Part shown: positions 8,810 to 16,697 of the stretch, piece after piece | How the letters are laid out: each line of letters begins with the position of its first letter | How positions within the stretch are numbered: position 1 is the stretch's first letter | Source: DASRIA01 sp963724065 | Lineage (GTDB): Bacteria > Actinomycetota > Thermoleophilia > Solirubrobacterales > JBBDJG01 | Reading direction: 5' to 3' | Assembly (NCBI GenBank): GCA_963724065.1 | Contig: CAVRTB010000004.1 | Location: 1 to 64,000 of the forward strand | DNA: 64,000 bases | Notes under the pieces: generated by a model | What the model was told of the DNA's origin: nothing | Database searches by the model: none | The model's input: only the letters and a program-made list of their open reading frames with translations | Position numbers and translations under genes: made by a program

Positions 8810-9245
8810 TCAGCCGACGCCGGTCGAGCCGAAGCCGCCGGCGCCGCGCGCCGTCTCGGAGAGCGTCTGCGCCTCAGCGAACTCGACCGCCGGCAGCTCG
8901 ACGACCACCAGCTGCGCAATGCGCTCGCCCGGTGCGATCTCGAACGCCTCGCTGCGCGTCGGTGTTGAGCAGGAGCACCCGCACCTCGCCGCGGTAACCG
9001 GCGTCGATCAGCCCTGGAGCGTTGACCAGCGCGATCCCGTGGCGCGCGGCGAGTCCGGAGCGCGGCAGGACCAGCCCGGCGTGGCCCTCCGGAATCGCGA
9101 CGGCGATCGCCGTGCCGACGCTCGCGCGCGCGCCCGGCGCAATCGTCGCCGCCTCCGCGGCGCGCAGATCCCAGCCCGCATCGTGCTCGTTCGCGCGCTC
9201 GGGCGCGCGGGCGTGCGCCGCGAGCCGCTTGAACTCGACGATCAA
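8810..9245 (-). CDS. dut: dUTP diphosphatase, frameshifted near the C-terminus
   Basis: Hydrolyses dUTP to dUMP and pyrophosphate, keeping uracil out of DNA and feeding dTMP synthesis. The trimeric dUTPase motifs are visible: DAGWDLRA (motif 1), PRSGLAARHGI (2), GLIDAGYRGEV (3), and after correction ERIAQLVVVE (4) and GAGGFGSTG (5). The frame breaks at about 8954-8957, where four bases stand for one codon between NTD and SEAFEI; one extra base explains it. Without correction the protein would lose motifs 4 and 5 and be inactive. The ATG overlaps the hflX stop by four bases. Confidence 0.85.
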
Positions 9246-10576
9246 CCCTGGCCGTTGCGATCGAACGGCCGCATGCGCTCGGCGACCGCAGCAGGAACGC
9301 GCGCGCGGACGCGCACGCCGTCGGCCGTGTCCTCGCGCTCGAGGTCGCCGGCCAGGTCGTGCAGCTCGGAGAGCACCGCGCCGCGCTCATAGGGCACGAG
9401 CAGGTCCACGGACTCGAGCCGCGCGCGGAACGACCGCTCGATCCGGCGCCGCAGCTCGTCGAGGCCTTCGCCGGTGAGCGCCGATACGAGCACCGCGTCG
9501 CGGTGGCGCGCCGCGACCAGCCGGCGCTCGTCCGGGTCGAGCGCGTCGGCCTTGTTGAGCACCATCAGGCGGGGATTCGATTCGGCGCCGATCTCCTCGA
9601 GCACCTCGTCGACCGCGGCCATCATCTCGTCGAGGTCCTCTCCCGGCACGGCCGCGTCCGCGACGTGCAGGATCAGGTCGGCGTTGACCGTCTCCTCGAG
9701 GGTCGCCTTGAACGCGTCGACCAGCTGGTGCGGGAGCTTGCGGATGAAGCCGACGGTGTCGGTGACCAGGTACGCGCGCCCCTCGTGCTTGAAGGACCGC
9801 GTCGTCGGGTCAAGCGTGTGGAACAGCCGCGAGCCGACCCCGACGTCCGCCGCGGTGAGCGCGTTGAGGAGGGTCGACTTGCCGGCGTTCGTGTAGCCGG
9901 CAAGCGCGACGCGCGGCGTGTGCGACTCCTCGCGGCGGCTGCGTGTGAGGCGCCGGGAGCGCTCGGCCCGCTCGAGGCGGCGCTTGAGCTGCCCGATGCG
10001 GTCGCGCGCGAGCCGGCGGTCCGTCTCGATCTGGGACTCACCGGGACCGCGGGTGCCGATCCCGGCTCCCAGCCGCTCGAGGTGGGTCCACAGGCCCCGC
10101 ATGCGTGCGAGGTTGTACTCGAGCTGCGCGAGCTCGACCTGCATGTTCCCCTCGGCCGAGTGCGCGTGGTCGGCGAAGATGTCGAGGATGATCGCGGTGC
10201 GGTCGATCACCGGGACGCCGGTCGCCTCCTCGAGGTTGCGCTCCTGGCGCGGCAGCAGCTCGTCGTTGCAGGCCACGAGGTTGGCATCCGACTCCGCGAT
10301 CGCCTCCCCGAGCTCCGCGAGCTTGCCCTTGCCGAAATAGACGTTCGGGTCGGGCTGCGGGCGACGCTGCACCATCTCCCCCGCCACCGCGACTCCGGCG
10401 GTGCGCAGCAGCTCCTTCAGCTCGGCGAGCTCGTCGTGCCCGTCCCCGGACGCGTCCTGCGGCAACACGGCGATGCAGAAGGCGCGCTGGCGCGCGCGGG
10501 GATTGACGACGCCTGCGCCCGCCGCAGTCGCGTAGGCAGACTGCTTGTTGCGCCCGTTCCTCTCGGCCCTTGACAC
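9242..10576 (-). CDS. hflX: GTPase HflX (444 aa)
   Basis: Ribosome-associated GTPase that splits stalled 70S ribosomes in studied bacteria. The N-terminal HflX domain contains PDPNVYFGKGKLAEL and the glycine-rich GTRGPGESQIETDRR. The G domain has GYTNAGKST (G1), DTVGFIRKLP (G3) and LNKAD (G4). It starts with GTG, with no better in-frame ATG. It is the second-last gene of the miaB-miaA-dapF-dapL-hflX-dut run and is coupled to dut by an ATGA overlap. Confidence 0.93.
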   Translation of the reverse strand: MSRAERNGRNKQSAYATAAGAGVVNPRARQRAFCIAVLPQDASGDGHDELAELKELLRTAGVAVAGEMVQRRPQPDPNVYFGKGKLAELGEAIAESDANLVACNDELLPRQERNLEEATGVPVIDRTAIILDIFADHAHSAEGNMQVELAQLEYNLARMRGLWTHLERLGAGIGTRGPGESQIETDRRLARDRIGQLKRRLERAERSRRLTRSRREESHTPRVALAGYTNAGKSTLLNALTAADVGVGSRLFHTLDPTTRSFKHEGRAYLVTDTVGFIRKLPHQLVDAFKATLEETVNADLILHVADAAVPGEDLDEMMAAVDEVLEEIGAESNPRLMVLNKADALDPDERRLVAARHRDAVLVSALTGEGLDELRRRIERSFRARLESVDLLVPYERGAVLSELHDLAGDLEREDTADGVRVRARVPAAVAERMRPFDRNGQG

Positions 10577-10608
10577 TCAGCCAGAGTGTAGAGCCAGACC
10601 CGAGGGGG

Positions 10609-11769
10609 TCAGGCCAGTGACCCGCGCATCCGCTCGACGGCCTCGCGCAGGCGCTCGTCGGGCACCGTCAGCGAGATCCGGAAGAAGCCTTCGCCGTTCG
10701 GTCCGTAGGAGGAGCCCGGGCTGACGACGACGCCCGCCTGCTCGAGCACCTCCTCGCAGAACGACGTGGAGGTGTGGCCCGCGGGCACGGGAGCCCAAAC
10801 GTAGATCGTGCCCTTCGGGGCCTCGATGCCGATCCCGATCTCCCGCAGCGCGTCGATCACGAGGTCGCGGCGGCGCGCATAGAGTGCGCACATCTCGGCG
10901 ACGGAGTCCTGCGGCCCGCTCAACGCCTCGGCCCCGGCAAGCTGCACCGCCTCGAACAGGCCCGAGTCGATGTTCGTCTTCAGCTTCCAATACCGGGCGA
11001 CCGCGGCGGCACTGCCGACGATCGCCCCGCAGCGCCAGCCCGTCATGTTGTAGGCCTTCGACAGCGAGAACACCTCGACGCCCACGTCGATCGCGCCCGG
11101 CACGGCGAGGAAGCTGGGCGCCACGTAACCGTCGAAAGTCAGCTCCGAGTAGGCGGAGTCGTGCACGACCAGCACGTCGTGCTCGCGCGCGAAGGCCACC
11201 ACCTCCTCGAAGAACCCCTCGGGCACGACCGCGCCTGTCGGGTTGTTCGGGTAGTTGAGGAAGATGATGCGCGCGCGCCGCAGCGCGTCCGCCGGGATCG
11301 CCGCGAGGTCCGGGACGAACCCGCGCTCGGGCACGAGCGGCATCAGCACCGGCTCCGCGCCGGCGAGCAGCGGGCCGCCGGTGTAGACCGGGTAACCGGG
11401 ATCCGCCGCGAGCGCGACATCGCCCTCGTCGAGGAACGCGAGGTTCAGGTTGAAGATGCACTCCTTGCCGCCGATCGCGGGCATCACCTGCGTATCGGGG
11501 TCGAGCGCCACTCCGAAGCGCCGGTCGTAGAACCCGGCAACCGCCTCCCTGAACTCGGCGCGGCCGCGGTTGGAGGGGTACTGGTGCGTGGCCGGGTCGC
11601 GCACCGCGCGCTCCATCGCGGCGACGACGTTCGGCGGGGTCGGCGTGTCCGGGTCGCCGATCCCTAGCGAGATCACGTCGATCCCGTCGGCCTTCTTCTG
11701 GGCGATCTTGCGCTCGAGCTCAGCGAACAGGTACGGCGGGATGCGCCCGAGGCGCTCGGTCTCCCTCAT
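10609..11769 (-). CDS. dapL: LL-diaminopimelate aminotransferase (386 aa)
   Basis: PLP enzyme that makes LL-DAP directly from tetrahydrodipicolinate and glutamate, bypassing the succinylase or acetylase steps. Family signs are IPPYLFAELERKI at the N-terminus, SLGIGDPDTPTP, NYPNNPTG, the PLP-lysine region FSLSKAYNMTGWR and LKTNIDSGLFEAVQ. The start is fixed by a strong AAGGAGG four bases upstream of the ATG. This ATG overlaps the stop of dapF (ATGA). The same frame stays open far upstream into dapF, but that is a frameshift artefact rather than a fusion. Together with dapA, dapB and dapF in this window it completes the pathway. A general aminotransferase role is the alternative. Confidence 0.88.
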   Translation of the reverse strand: MRETERLGRIPPYLFAELERKIAQKKADGIDVISLGIGDPDTPTPPNVVAAMERAVRDPATHQYPSNRGRAEFREAVAGFYDRRFGVALDPDTQVMPAIGGKECIFNLNLAFLDEGDVALAADPGYPVYTGGPLLAGAEPVLMPLVPERGFVPDLAAIPADALRRARIIFLNYPNNPTGAVVPEGFFEEVVAFAREHDVLVVHDSAYSELTFDGYVAPSFLAVPGAIDVGVEVFSLSKAYNMTGWRCGAIVGSAAAVARYWKLKTNIDSGLFEAVQLAGAEALSGPQDSVAEMCALYARRRDLVIDALREIGIGIEAPKGTIYVWAPVPAGHTSTSFCEEVLEQAGVVVSPGSSYGPNGEGFFRISLTVPDERLREAVERMRGSLA

Positions 11770-12614
11770 GCCACCTCCTTCAGCGAGCGCACGAACTCGT
11801 CGGCGAAGCTCGCCGCTGAACACGGGCACGGCCCAGCCGGTGAGGATCACGTCGAGGTCGTCCGAGACCGCGACCTCGAGCTCGCCGCCGTCGAGCACGA
11901 CGGTCACCGGGCTCGTCGCGCCGCGCATCACCGCCACGACGGCGGCACCGGACGCGCCGGTGCCCGACGACAGCGTCTCCCCCACGCCGCGCTCGAAGAT
12001 CCGCGCGCGCACGCGGTCAGCGGACTCGACGATTGATGAACGAGACGTTCGTGCGGTTCGGGAAGAGGTCGCTCGCCTCGATGTCCGGCCCGATCAGCGA
12101 GAGGTCGAGCTCCTCGACCTCCGCCCCGGCGTCGATCACGCACTGCGGGTTGCCGATGCTCACGTGCTGGAAGTCGAACTCGCGCCCGGCTGCGACGACC
12201 CGCCCGCGGCCGTCATCCGCCGCCGGAGGGATAGTCCGGAGAGCGCAACCGCGCGCGGCCCATCTCGGCGCTCACGGTCCGGTCCGAGGTGATTGTCGGC
12301 CGGATCTCCCCCGCCGCGGTCTCGATCGAGAACTCGTCAGCGTCGGTCCAGCCATGGCGGCGCAGGTAGAGGATCGCCTCGCGCGCGCCGTTGCCGGAGA
12401 GCTCCGCCTCGGATCCGTCGGGATTGAAGATGCGCAGCGATGCCACGCACCGCGGGTCGCTCGGCGGCGAGAGCAGCAGCACGCCGTCCGAGTGGCAGCC
12501 GAAGTGCGCGGCGCAGATGCGCCGCACCCGCTCGGGCGTCAACTCGAACGGCAGCTCGTCGCGCTCCACGATGATGTAGTCGTTGCCGAGCGCCTGCCAT
12601 TTCTCGAACCGCAT
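11766..12614 (-). CDS. dapF: Diaminopimelate epimerase, interrupted by three frameshifts
   Basis: Converts LL-DAP to meso-DAP for peptidoglycan and lysine. The N-terminal half starts MRFEKWQALGNDYI and includes the first catalytic cysteine region replaced by GNGAREAILYL (normally GNGxRC). The second half contains GNPQCVI and the C-terminal GVGETLSSGTGAS. The family has cysteine at both catalytic sites, whereas here the sites read GNGARE and LSSGTGA, so both appear to lack it. Frame jumps occur near 12225, 12034 and 11812; each is explained by one extra base. Corrected length is about 281 residues, normal for DapF. TAGACT ends 9 nt before the ATG, which is a possible leaderless promoter. Confidence 0.8.
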
Positions 12615-12651
12615 GGCGGCGGCAGTCTAAGTGGTCGCGTAGGATCTCGGT

Positions 12652-13566
12652 TCAGATCGCGACGGCACCCGGTGCCGCATCGCCCGGTGCGGTCGATGAT
12701 CCGGACCCCGGCGAGCTTTCGCATCCACGTCAGCTGGCGCTTCACGTAGGCGGCGTGGCCACGCTCGATCCGCGCTCGGGTCTCGTCGAGGTCGAGATCA
12801 CCGGCGAGGTGCGCGCTGATCTCCTTGAAGCCCAGCGCCTTGCGCGCCGTGCGCGAGGCGCCGAGCGCGATCGCGCGCTCGACCTCCCCGATCGCTCCGC
12901 AGCGAGCATCTCGCCGGCCCGCCCGCGGATCCGCTCGAGGAGGGCATCCCGCTCCATCGTGATCCCGAAGAGCGCTGTCGGTTGCCGCAGCTGATCCGAC
13001 CACAGCTGCTCGGAGCCCGCGTGCGGGGCGCTGCCCATCAGCTCGAGCTCGAGCGCCCGGACGATCCGCTTACGGTCGTTCGGATGCACGGTGCCGGCCG
13101 CCGCCGGTGAGAGCCGGTCGTGCAGCACGGCCGGCCCCACCTCGGCAAGCTCGCGTTCGAGCCGCTCGCGCACCTGCCGCTCGGGGGGCGGGCGCAGGTC
13201 GAGGTCGGTGAGCGCCGCCCGCAGATACAGGCCGGTCCCTCCGACGACGATCGGGGTGCGCCCCGCGGCGAGCAGCGCATCGACCTCGGCGTGCGCGAGC
13301 GCGGCGTAGCGCCCGGCGCTGCACTCCTCGTCGACCGCCATGCACGAGAGCAGGCGGTGCTCGAGGAGCGCGAGCTGGGCGGTCGAGGGCTTGGCCGCAA
13401 GCACGTCGAGCCCTTCGTACACGGCGATCGCGTCGGCCGACACGGCGACGGGGTCCAGACCTCGCTCGCGCAGCAGGCCGGCGAGCTCGATCGCGGCCTC
13501 GGTCTTGCCGACGCCCGTCGGCCCGAACAGGGCGAAGACGTCAGGCAACGCGCGCGACGAGCGCAC
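12652..13566 (-). CDS. miaA: tRNA dimethylallyltransferase (MiaA), frameshifted
   Basis: Adds a dimethylallyl group to N6 of A37 in tRNAs reading codons that start with U; MiaB next door then acts on the product. Visible are the P-loop FGPTGVGKTEAAI, SADAIAVYEGLDV, the substrate region VVGGTGLYLRAAL and, in another frame, KEISAHLAGDLDLD and YVKRQLTWMRK. The first break is near 12898. A second probable break near 12690 is inferred because only the shifted frame gives a stop close to the normal MiaA end. The stop given here depends on that; without it the frame stays open to 12539, inside dapF. Start is a GTG that overlaps the end of miaB. Confidence 0.8.
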
Positions 13567-14861
13567 TCCTCGCCGGAGAGCGTCGTCGAAGTTGCGCCCG
13601 AGATCTCGACCTGAACCAGGTCACCGGGCTGCGCGAGCCCGGCGAAGTTGACCGTCTTGTTGTGACGCGTGCGGCCGCGCAGCCTCGCGGGGTCCGTGCG
13701 GCTCGGCCCCTCGACGAGAACCTCCTGGGTGGTCCCGACGAAGCGCTCGCTGCGCTCGCGCGCGCGCCGCTGGACCAGTGCGACGAGACGTTCCATGCGC
13801 TCCCGCTTGACGGCGTGCGGAACCTGGTCCGGCAGGCTCGCGGCCTCCGTGTCGCGACGTGCCGAGAAGACGAACGTGAACGCCGAGTCGTAGCCGACCT
13901 CGTCCACGACCTCGAGCGTCTCGCGGAAGTCGGCCTCGGTCTCGCCGGGGAACCCGACGATGATGTCCGTCGTGATCGCGCAGTCCGGCACGCTCGCGCG
14001 GATCATCTCGACGCGCTTCAGGTAGCGCTCGCGGTCGTACGTCCGCCGCATCGCCTTCAGGATCCGGGTCGAGCCCGATTGGAGGGGAAGGTGGATGTGC
14101 TCGCAGACGCTCGCCAGCTCGGCATGCGCCGCGACGAGGCGCTCGCGCACGTCCTTCGGGTGCGGGCTCGTGTAGCGGATGCGCTCGATGCCGTCGACCG
14201 CGTCGACGAGCGCCAGCAGCGCGGCGAAGTCGATCCGTTGCGCCTTCGGGAGGTCGCGCCCATAGGAGTTGACGTTCTGGCCGAGCAGGGTGACCTCCCG
14301 GACGCCGTCCGCGGCAAGCGCCTCGACCTCACGCACGAGGTCCGCGGGGCTGCGGCTGGCCTCGCGGCCGCGCGTGGATGGCACGATGCAATAGGAGCAA
14401 ACGCAGTTGCAGCCGACCGAGATCTGCACCCAGCCCTGGAACGGGCGCTCGCGCTTCATCGGCAGGTCGCCGGGGAACCCCTCGAACTCGAAGTAGCCCT
14501 GGGCCGTGAGGTCATCGGCCTTCAGGAACTCGCCGAGCTTGTCGATCTGGCCCGGCCCGAACGCGACGTCGACGAACGGGAACTGCTCGAAGACCCGCTC
14601 CTTCATCGACTGCGACCAGCACCCCCCGACCCCGACGATGCGGGCCGGGTCCTCGCGCTTCAGGCGCTTGGCCTCGCCGAGGTTGCCGACCAGGCGGTTG
14701 TCCGCCGACTCACGGATCGAGCAGGTGTTGAAGAGGATCAGGTCGGCGCCGTCGCGCTCGTCCGACTCCCCGTATCCGAGCGACTCGAGCATGCCCTTCA
14801 TGCGCTCCGAGTCGTGCTCGTTCATCTGGCAGCCGAAGGTCGTGAGGTGGTACTTCTTCAC
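13541..14861 (-). CDS. miaB: tRNA-2-methylthio-N6-dimethylallyladenosine synthase (MiaB)
   Basis: Radical-SAM methylthiotransferase acting on the MiaA product at A37. The N-terminal UPF0004 domain carries its cluster cysteines at about residues 11 (FGCQMN), 47 (NTCSIRE) and 81 (GGCWSQ). The radical-SAM motif C-x3-C-x2-C is at 151/155/158 (CNCVCSYC), and a TRAM domain closes the protein. The GTG start gives the family-typical VKKYHLTTFGCQMN. In its own frame the gene runs on into miaA. One extra base near 13575 would give a stop at 13541 and a normal 439-residue enzyme, so a small frameshift at the 3' end is likely. Confidence 0.88.
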
Positions 14862-14869
14862 CCGGAAAA

Positions 14870-14980
14870 ATGTACACGCACCACGAGTTCGACCACGAAT
14901 ACCCCGCGGGGAGGCGCACCCGCACCTCCTACATCGTCTGCTCGGTCCCGCGCAGCGGGTCCTCGCTGCTGTGCGACTGC
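14870..14980 (+). pseudogene. 5' fragment of a Stf0-type sulfotransferase gene
   Basis: Thirty-seven codons starting ATG read as the N-terminus of a trehalose 2-sulfotransferase (Stf0)-like protein, with the PAPS-binding signature YIVCSVPRSGSSLLC preceded by MYTHHEFDHEYPAG. After CDC the match stops and the frame continues as the antisense of the neighbouring gene. No other part of the gene is present. It lies back-to-back with miaB, only 8 bases from the miaB GTG. It could be a deletion remnant or a contig join. Confidence 0.6.
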
Positions 14981-15013
14981 TGTGCAGCACCGATCACGAC
15001 CACGCCCCCGCGC

Positions 15014-16594
15014 TCATGCGACCTCGTCGACGTCCTGCTGCTCGCTGAGCGCGACGATCAGGCAGGTCTCGCGCTCCTCGAGCACGGGCCTTCCGCGCGC
15101 TCTCAGCCATTCAGCGAGCTCGGGGTAGTGCTCGCGCCACCAGAACGCGGTCGCCGGCAGCACCAGGTACTCGGCGCCGGCGGCGCGCAGCTCCTCGAGG
15201 TGCTCCACCGCCCAGCGCCCATCCGGCGGGTTGAATCCGGCGTAGACGCCGTCCTCGGTGCGCGGGAAGTGCCATGCGACCGTCTCGCCGAGCTCGAGGA
15301 GGCCGTCGTCGCCCTTCGTCGCGACGACGCACACCGCGCCATCCGGCACCGAGCCCGCGACGGCGTCGCGGACGCGCTGCACCAGCGTCCGGTACTCGGA
15401 CTTGAGGAACCCGGTCGCGCGCGGAGTGGCCTCTGCGACGAGGTCCTCGCCCTCGCGCGGATAGCGCAGGGTGCTCCCGGCCACGCGCGGCAGATCCCGC
15501 TCGCGAACCATGCAGCGCGGTGTCGCCATCCCGACCCAGGCGTCGTTGTAGCCCTGGCCGAATGCCGCCCACCAGTGCCCGGCATTGGGCTTCATCTCTT
15601 CCCACAGATCCTCGGGAAAGGCCATCCTCACCACCCGCAGGCTCTCGACGACCCCCTTCACCTCGAACGTGCGCAGGCGCTCCCGGTGTCCTCCGGGGGC
15701 GATCGCGACGTGCCACGAGCGGATCGGGCGGTTGGGGCGGCGCACGCGCAGGTCGGGCGCCTCGCCGAACCGTGCCACCGGGCCGGGGGTGAGCGGCTCG
15801 AGCGGCGCCTCCACCCCGCGCTCACCGGCGACCTCCTCGATGAAGCGCTCGATGAACCCCGTCGTGTCGGCGATCTCCGGGCCGAGCGTGCGGGGGCAGG
15901 TCGTGCAGGCCGCCGGATAGTCCCAGGCGAGGTGCGCCCGGCGCAAGTCCCGCGCGGAGGCGCCGGCCCAGACATCCATGAGCGTTCCGTCCGGACCGAT
16001 CCGGCCCAGCGTCAGCTCGCCGCGCTCCGCGTACATGCAGGGCTCCACGACCCCGTCGTCGTCCACGCGCAAACGGCCCCAGACCTCCTCGCACACGCCG
16101 GGCAGGGCTTCGAGGCCGAAGGTCCGCCCGGCGCGCGGCTCCCAGACGAGCGGTACGCCGGCGTCGCGGGCGGCTTGTTCGGCGAGCCTTTCGATCCGCG
16201 TCAGGTAGCGCACCGAGAAGCAGGCGAATACGTCGATCGCGCGGTCGGCCGCCACCCGTGCCCTGAAGGGCACGACCCGCACGAGCGCGACCCCCTCACG
16301 CGCGACCCACGCGATCGTCTCCGGCAGCAGCGACGCATTCTCGGCGGCGAGGGGGATCTCCACCTCGACCGGCACGTCGCGCTCGCGAGCGGCCCCGAGC
16401 GCCTGCGCGAACTGCTCGAGCGCGCGCTCCCCGGTGACGTCCGGCCGCAGCCGGCCGAGGACCTGCGGGAGGTGGCTCTCGAGCGTGATCGCGAGCCTCT
16501 CAACGAACGGTGTGACGCGGTCGAGCGAGCCGGCGTCCCAGGACTCCGGCGCCGCCGTCACCGGGCCCGGAAGGAACGCGTCGTCGTGAATCAC
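15014..16594 (-). CDS. SPASM-domain protein lacking the radical-SAM core motif (526 aa)
   Basis: Residues 1-155 look like the later half of a radical-SAM TIM barrel (LRPDVTGERALEQFAQAL; VALVRVVPFRA), but there is no CxxxCxxC. A SPASM-like auxiliary 4Fe-4S site follows with cysteines at 168, 186, 230 and 233 (PGVCEEVW, VEPCMYAE, ACTTCPRT). The C-terminal third is a different domain with VYAGFNPPDGRWAVEHL and YLVLPATAFWWREHYPEL, which I recall from glycosyltransferase-associated proteins of this lineage. The start is a GTG overlapping a 16-codon reading frame that has a strong AGGAGG, so the true start may be that upstream ATG if a base is miscalled. Function is unknown. It sits between rny and miaB. 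Confidence 0.65.
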   Translation of the reverse strand: MIHDDAFLPGPVTAAPESWDAGSLDRVTPFVERLAITLESHLPQVLGRLRPDVTGERALEQFAQALGAARERDVPVEVEIPLAAENASLLPETIAWVAREGVALVRVVPFRARVAADRAIDVFACFSVRYLTRIERLAEQAARDAGVPLVWEPRAGRTFGLEALPGVCEEVWGRLRVDDDGVVEPCMYAERGELTLGRIGPDGTLMDVWAGASARDLRRAHLAWDYPAACTTCPRTLGPEIADTTGFIERFIEEVAGERGVEAPLEPLTPGPVARFGEAPDLRVRRPNRPIRSWHVAIAPGGHRERLRTFEVKGVVESLRVVRMAFPEDLWEEMKPNAGHWWAAFGQGYNDAWVGMATPRCMVRERDLPRVAGSTLRYPREGEDLVAEATPRATGFLKSEYRTLVQRVRDAVAGSVPDGAVCVVATKGDDGLLELGETVAWHFPRTEDGVYAGFNPPDGRWAVEHLEELRAAGAEYLVLPATAFWWREHYPELAEWLRARGRPVLEERETCLIVALSEQQDVDEVA

Positions 16595-16641
16595 CCGTCC
16601 GGCATCCTGTCCCGCGCGTGACCCGACGCCCTCGTCTGCAT
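16591..16641 (-). other. 16-codon reading frame with strong ribosome binding site before the SPASM gene
   Basis: ATG at 16641 is preceded by AGGAGGGAGGAACAC. It reads MQTRASGHARDRMPDG and stops with a TGA overlapping the GTG of the SPASM gene by four bases. It is either a translationally coupled leader peptide or the real N-terminus of the downstream protein, split by a one-base error. Confidence 0.45.
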
Positions 16642-16697
16642 GTGTTCCTCCCTCCTGAGCGCGGGCTGATCCTACGTGAGTGCGGCCATCCTCGCCG

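Noticed and set aside
10609..12012. One open frame joining the end of dapF to dapL, suggesting a fusion enzyme
   Set aside because: A strong AAGGAGG before the dapL ATG and a dapF stop overlapping it in another frame show two genes; the join is caused by an extra base near 11812.
13038..14990. Apparent MiaB-MiaA fusion of 650 residues
   Set aside because: The miaA part of that frame does not read as MiaA; the real miaA frame has its own P-loop and start, so this is run-through after a small frameshift.
13662..15128. Long plus-strand frames opposite miaB
   Set aside because: Antisense composition only; the short Stf0-like start at 14870 is the only part with recognisable protein signature.
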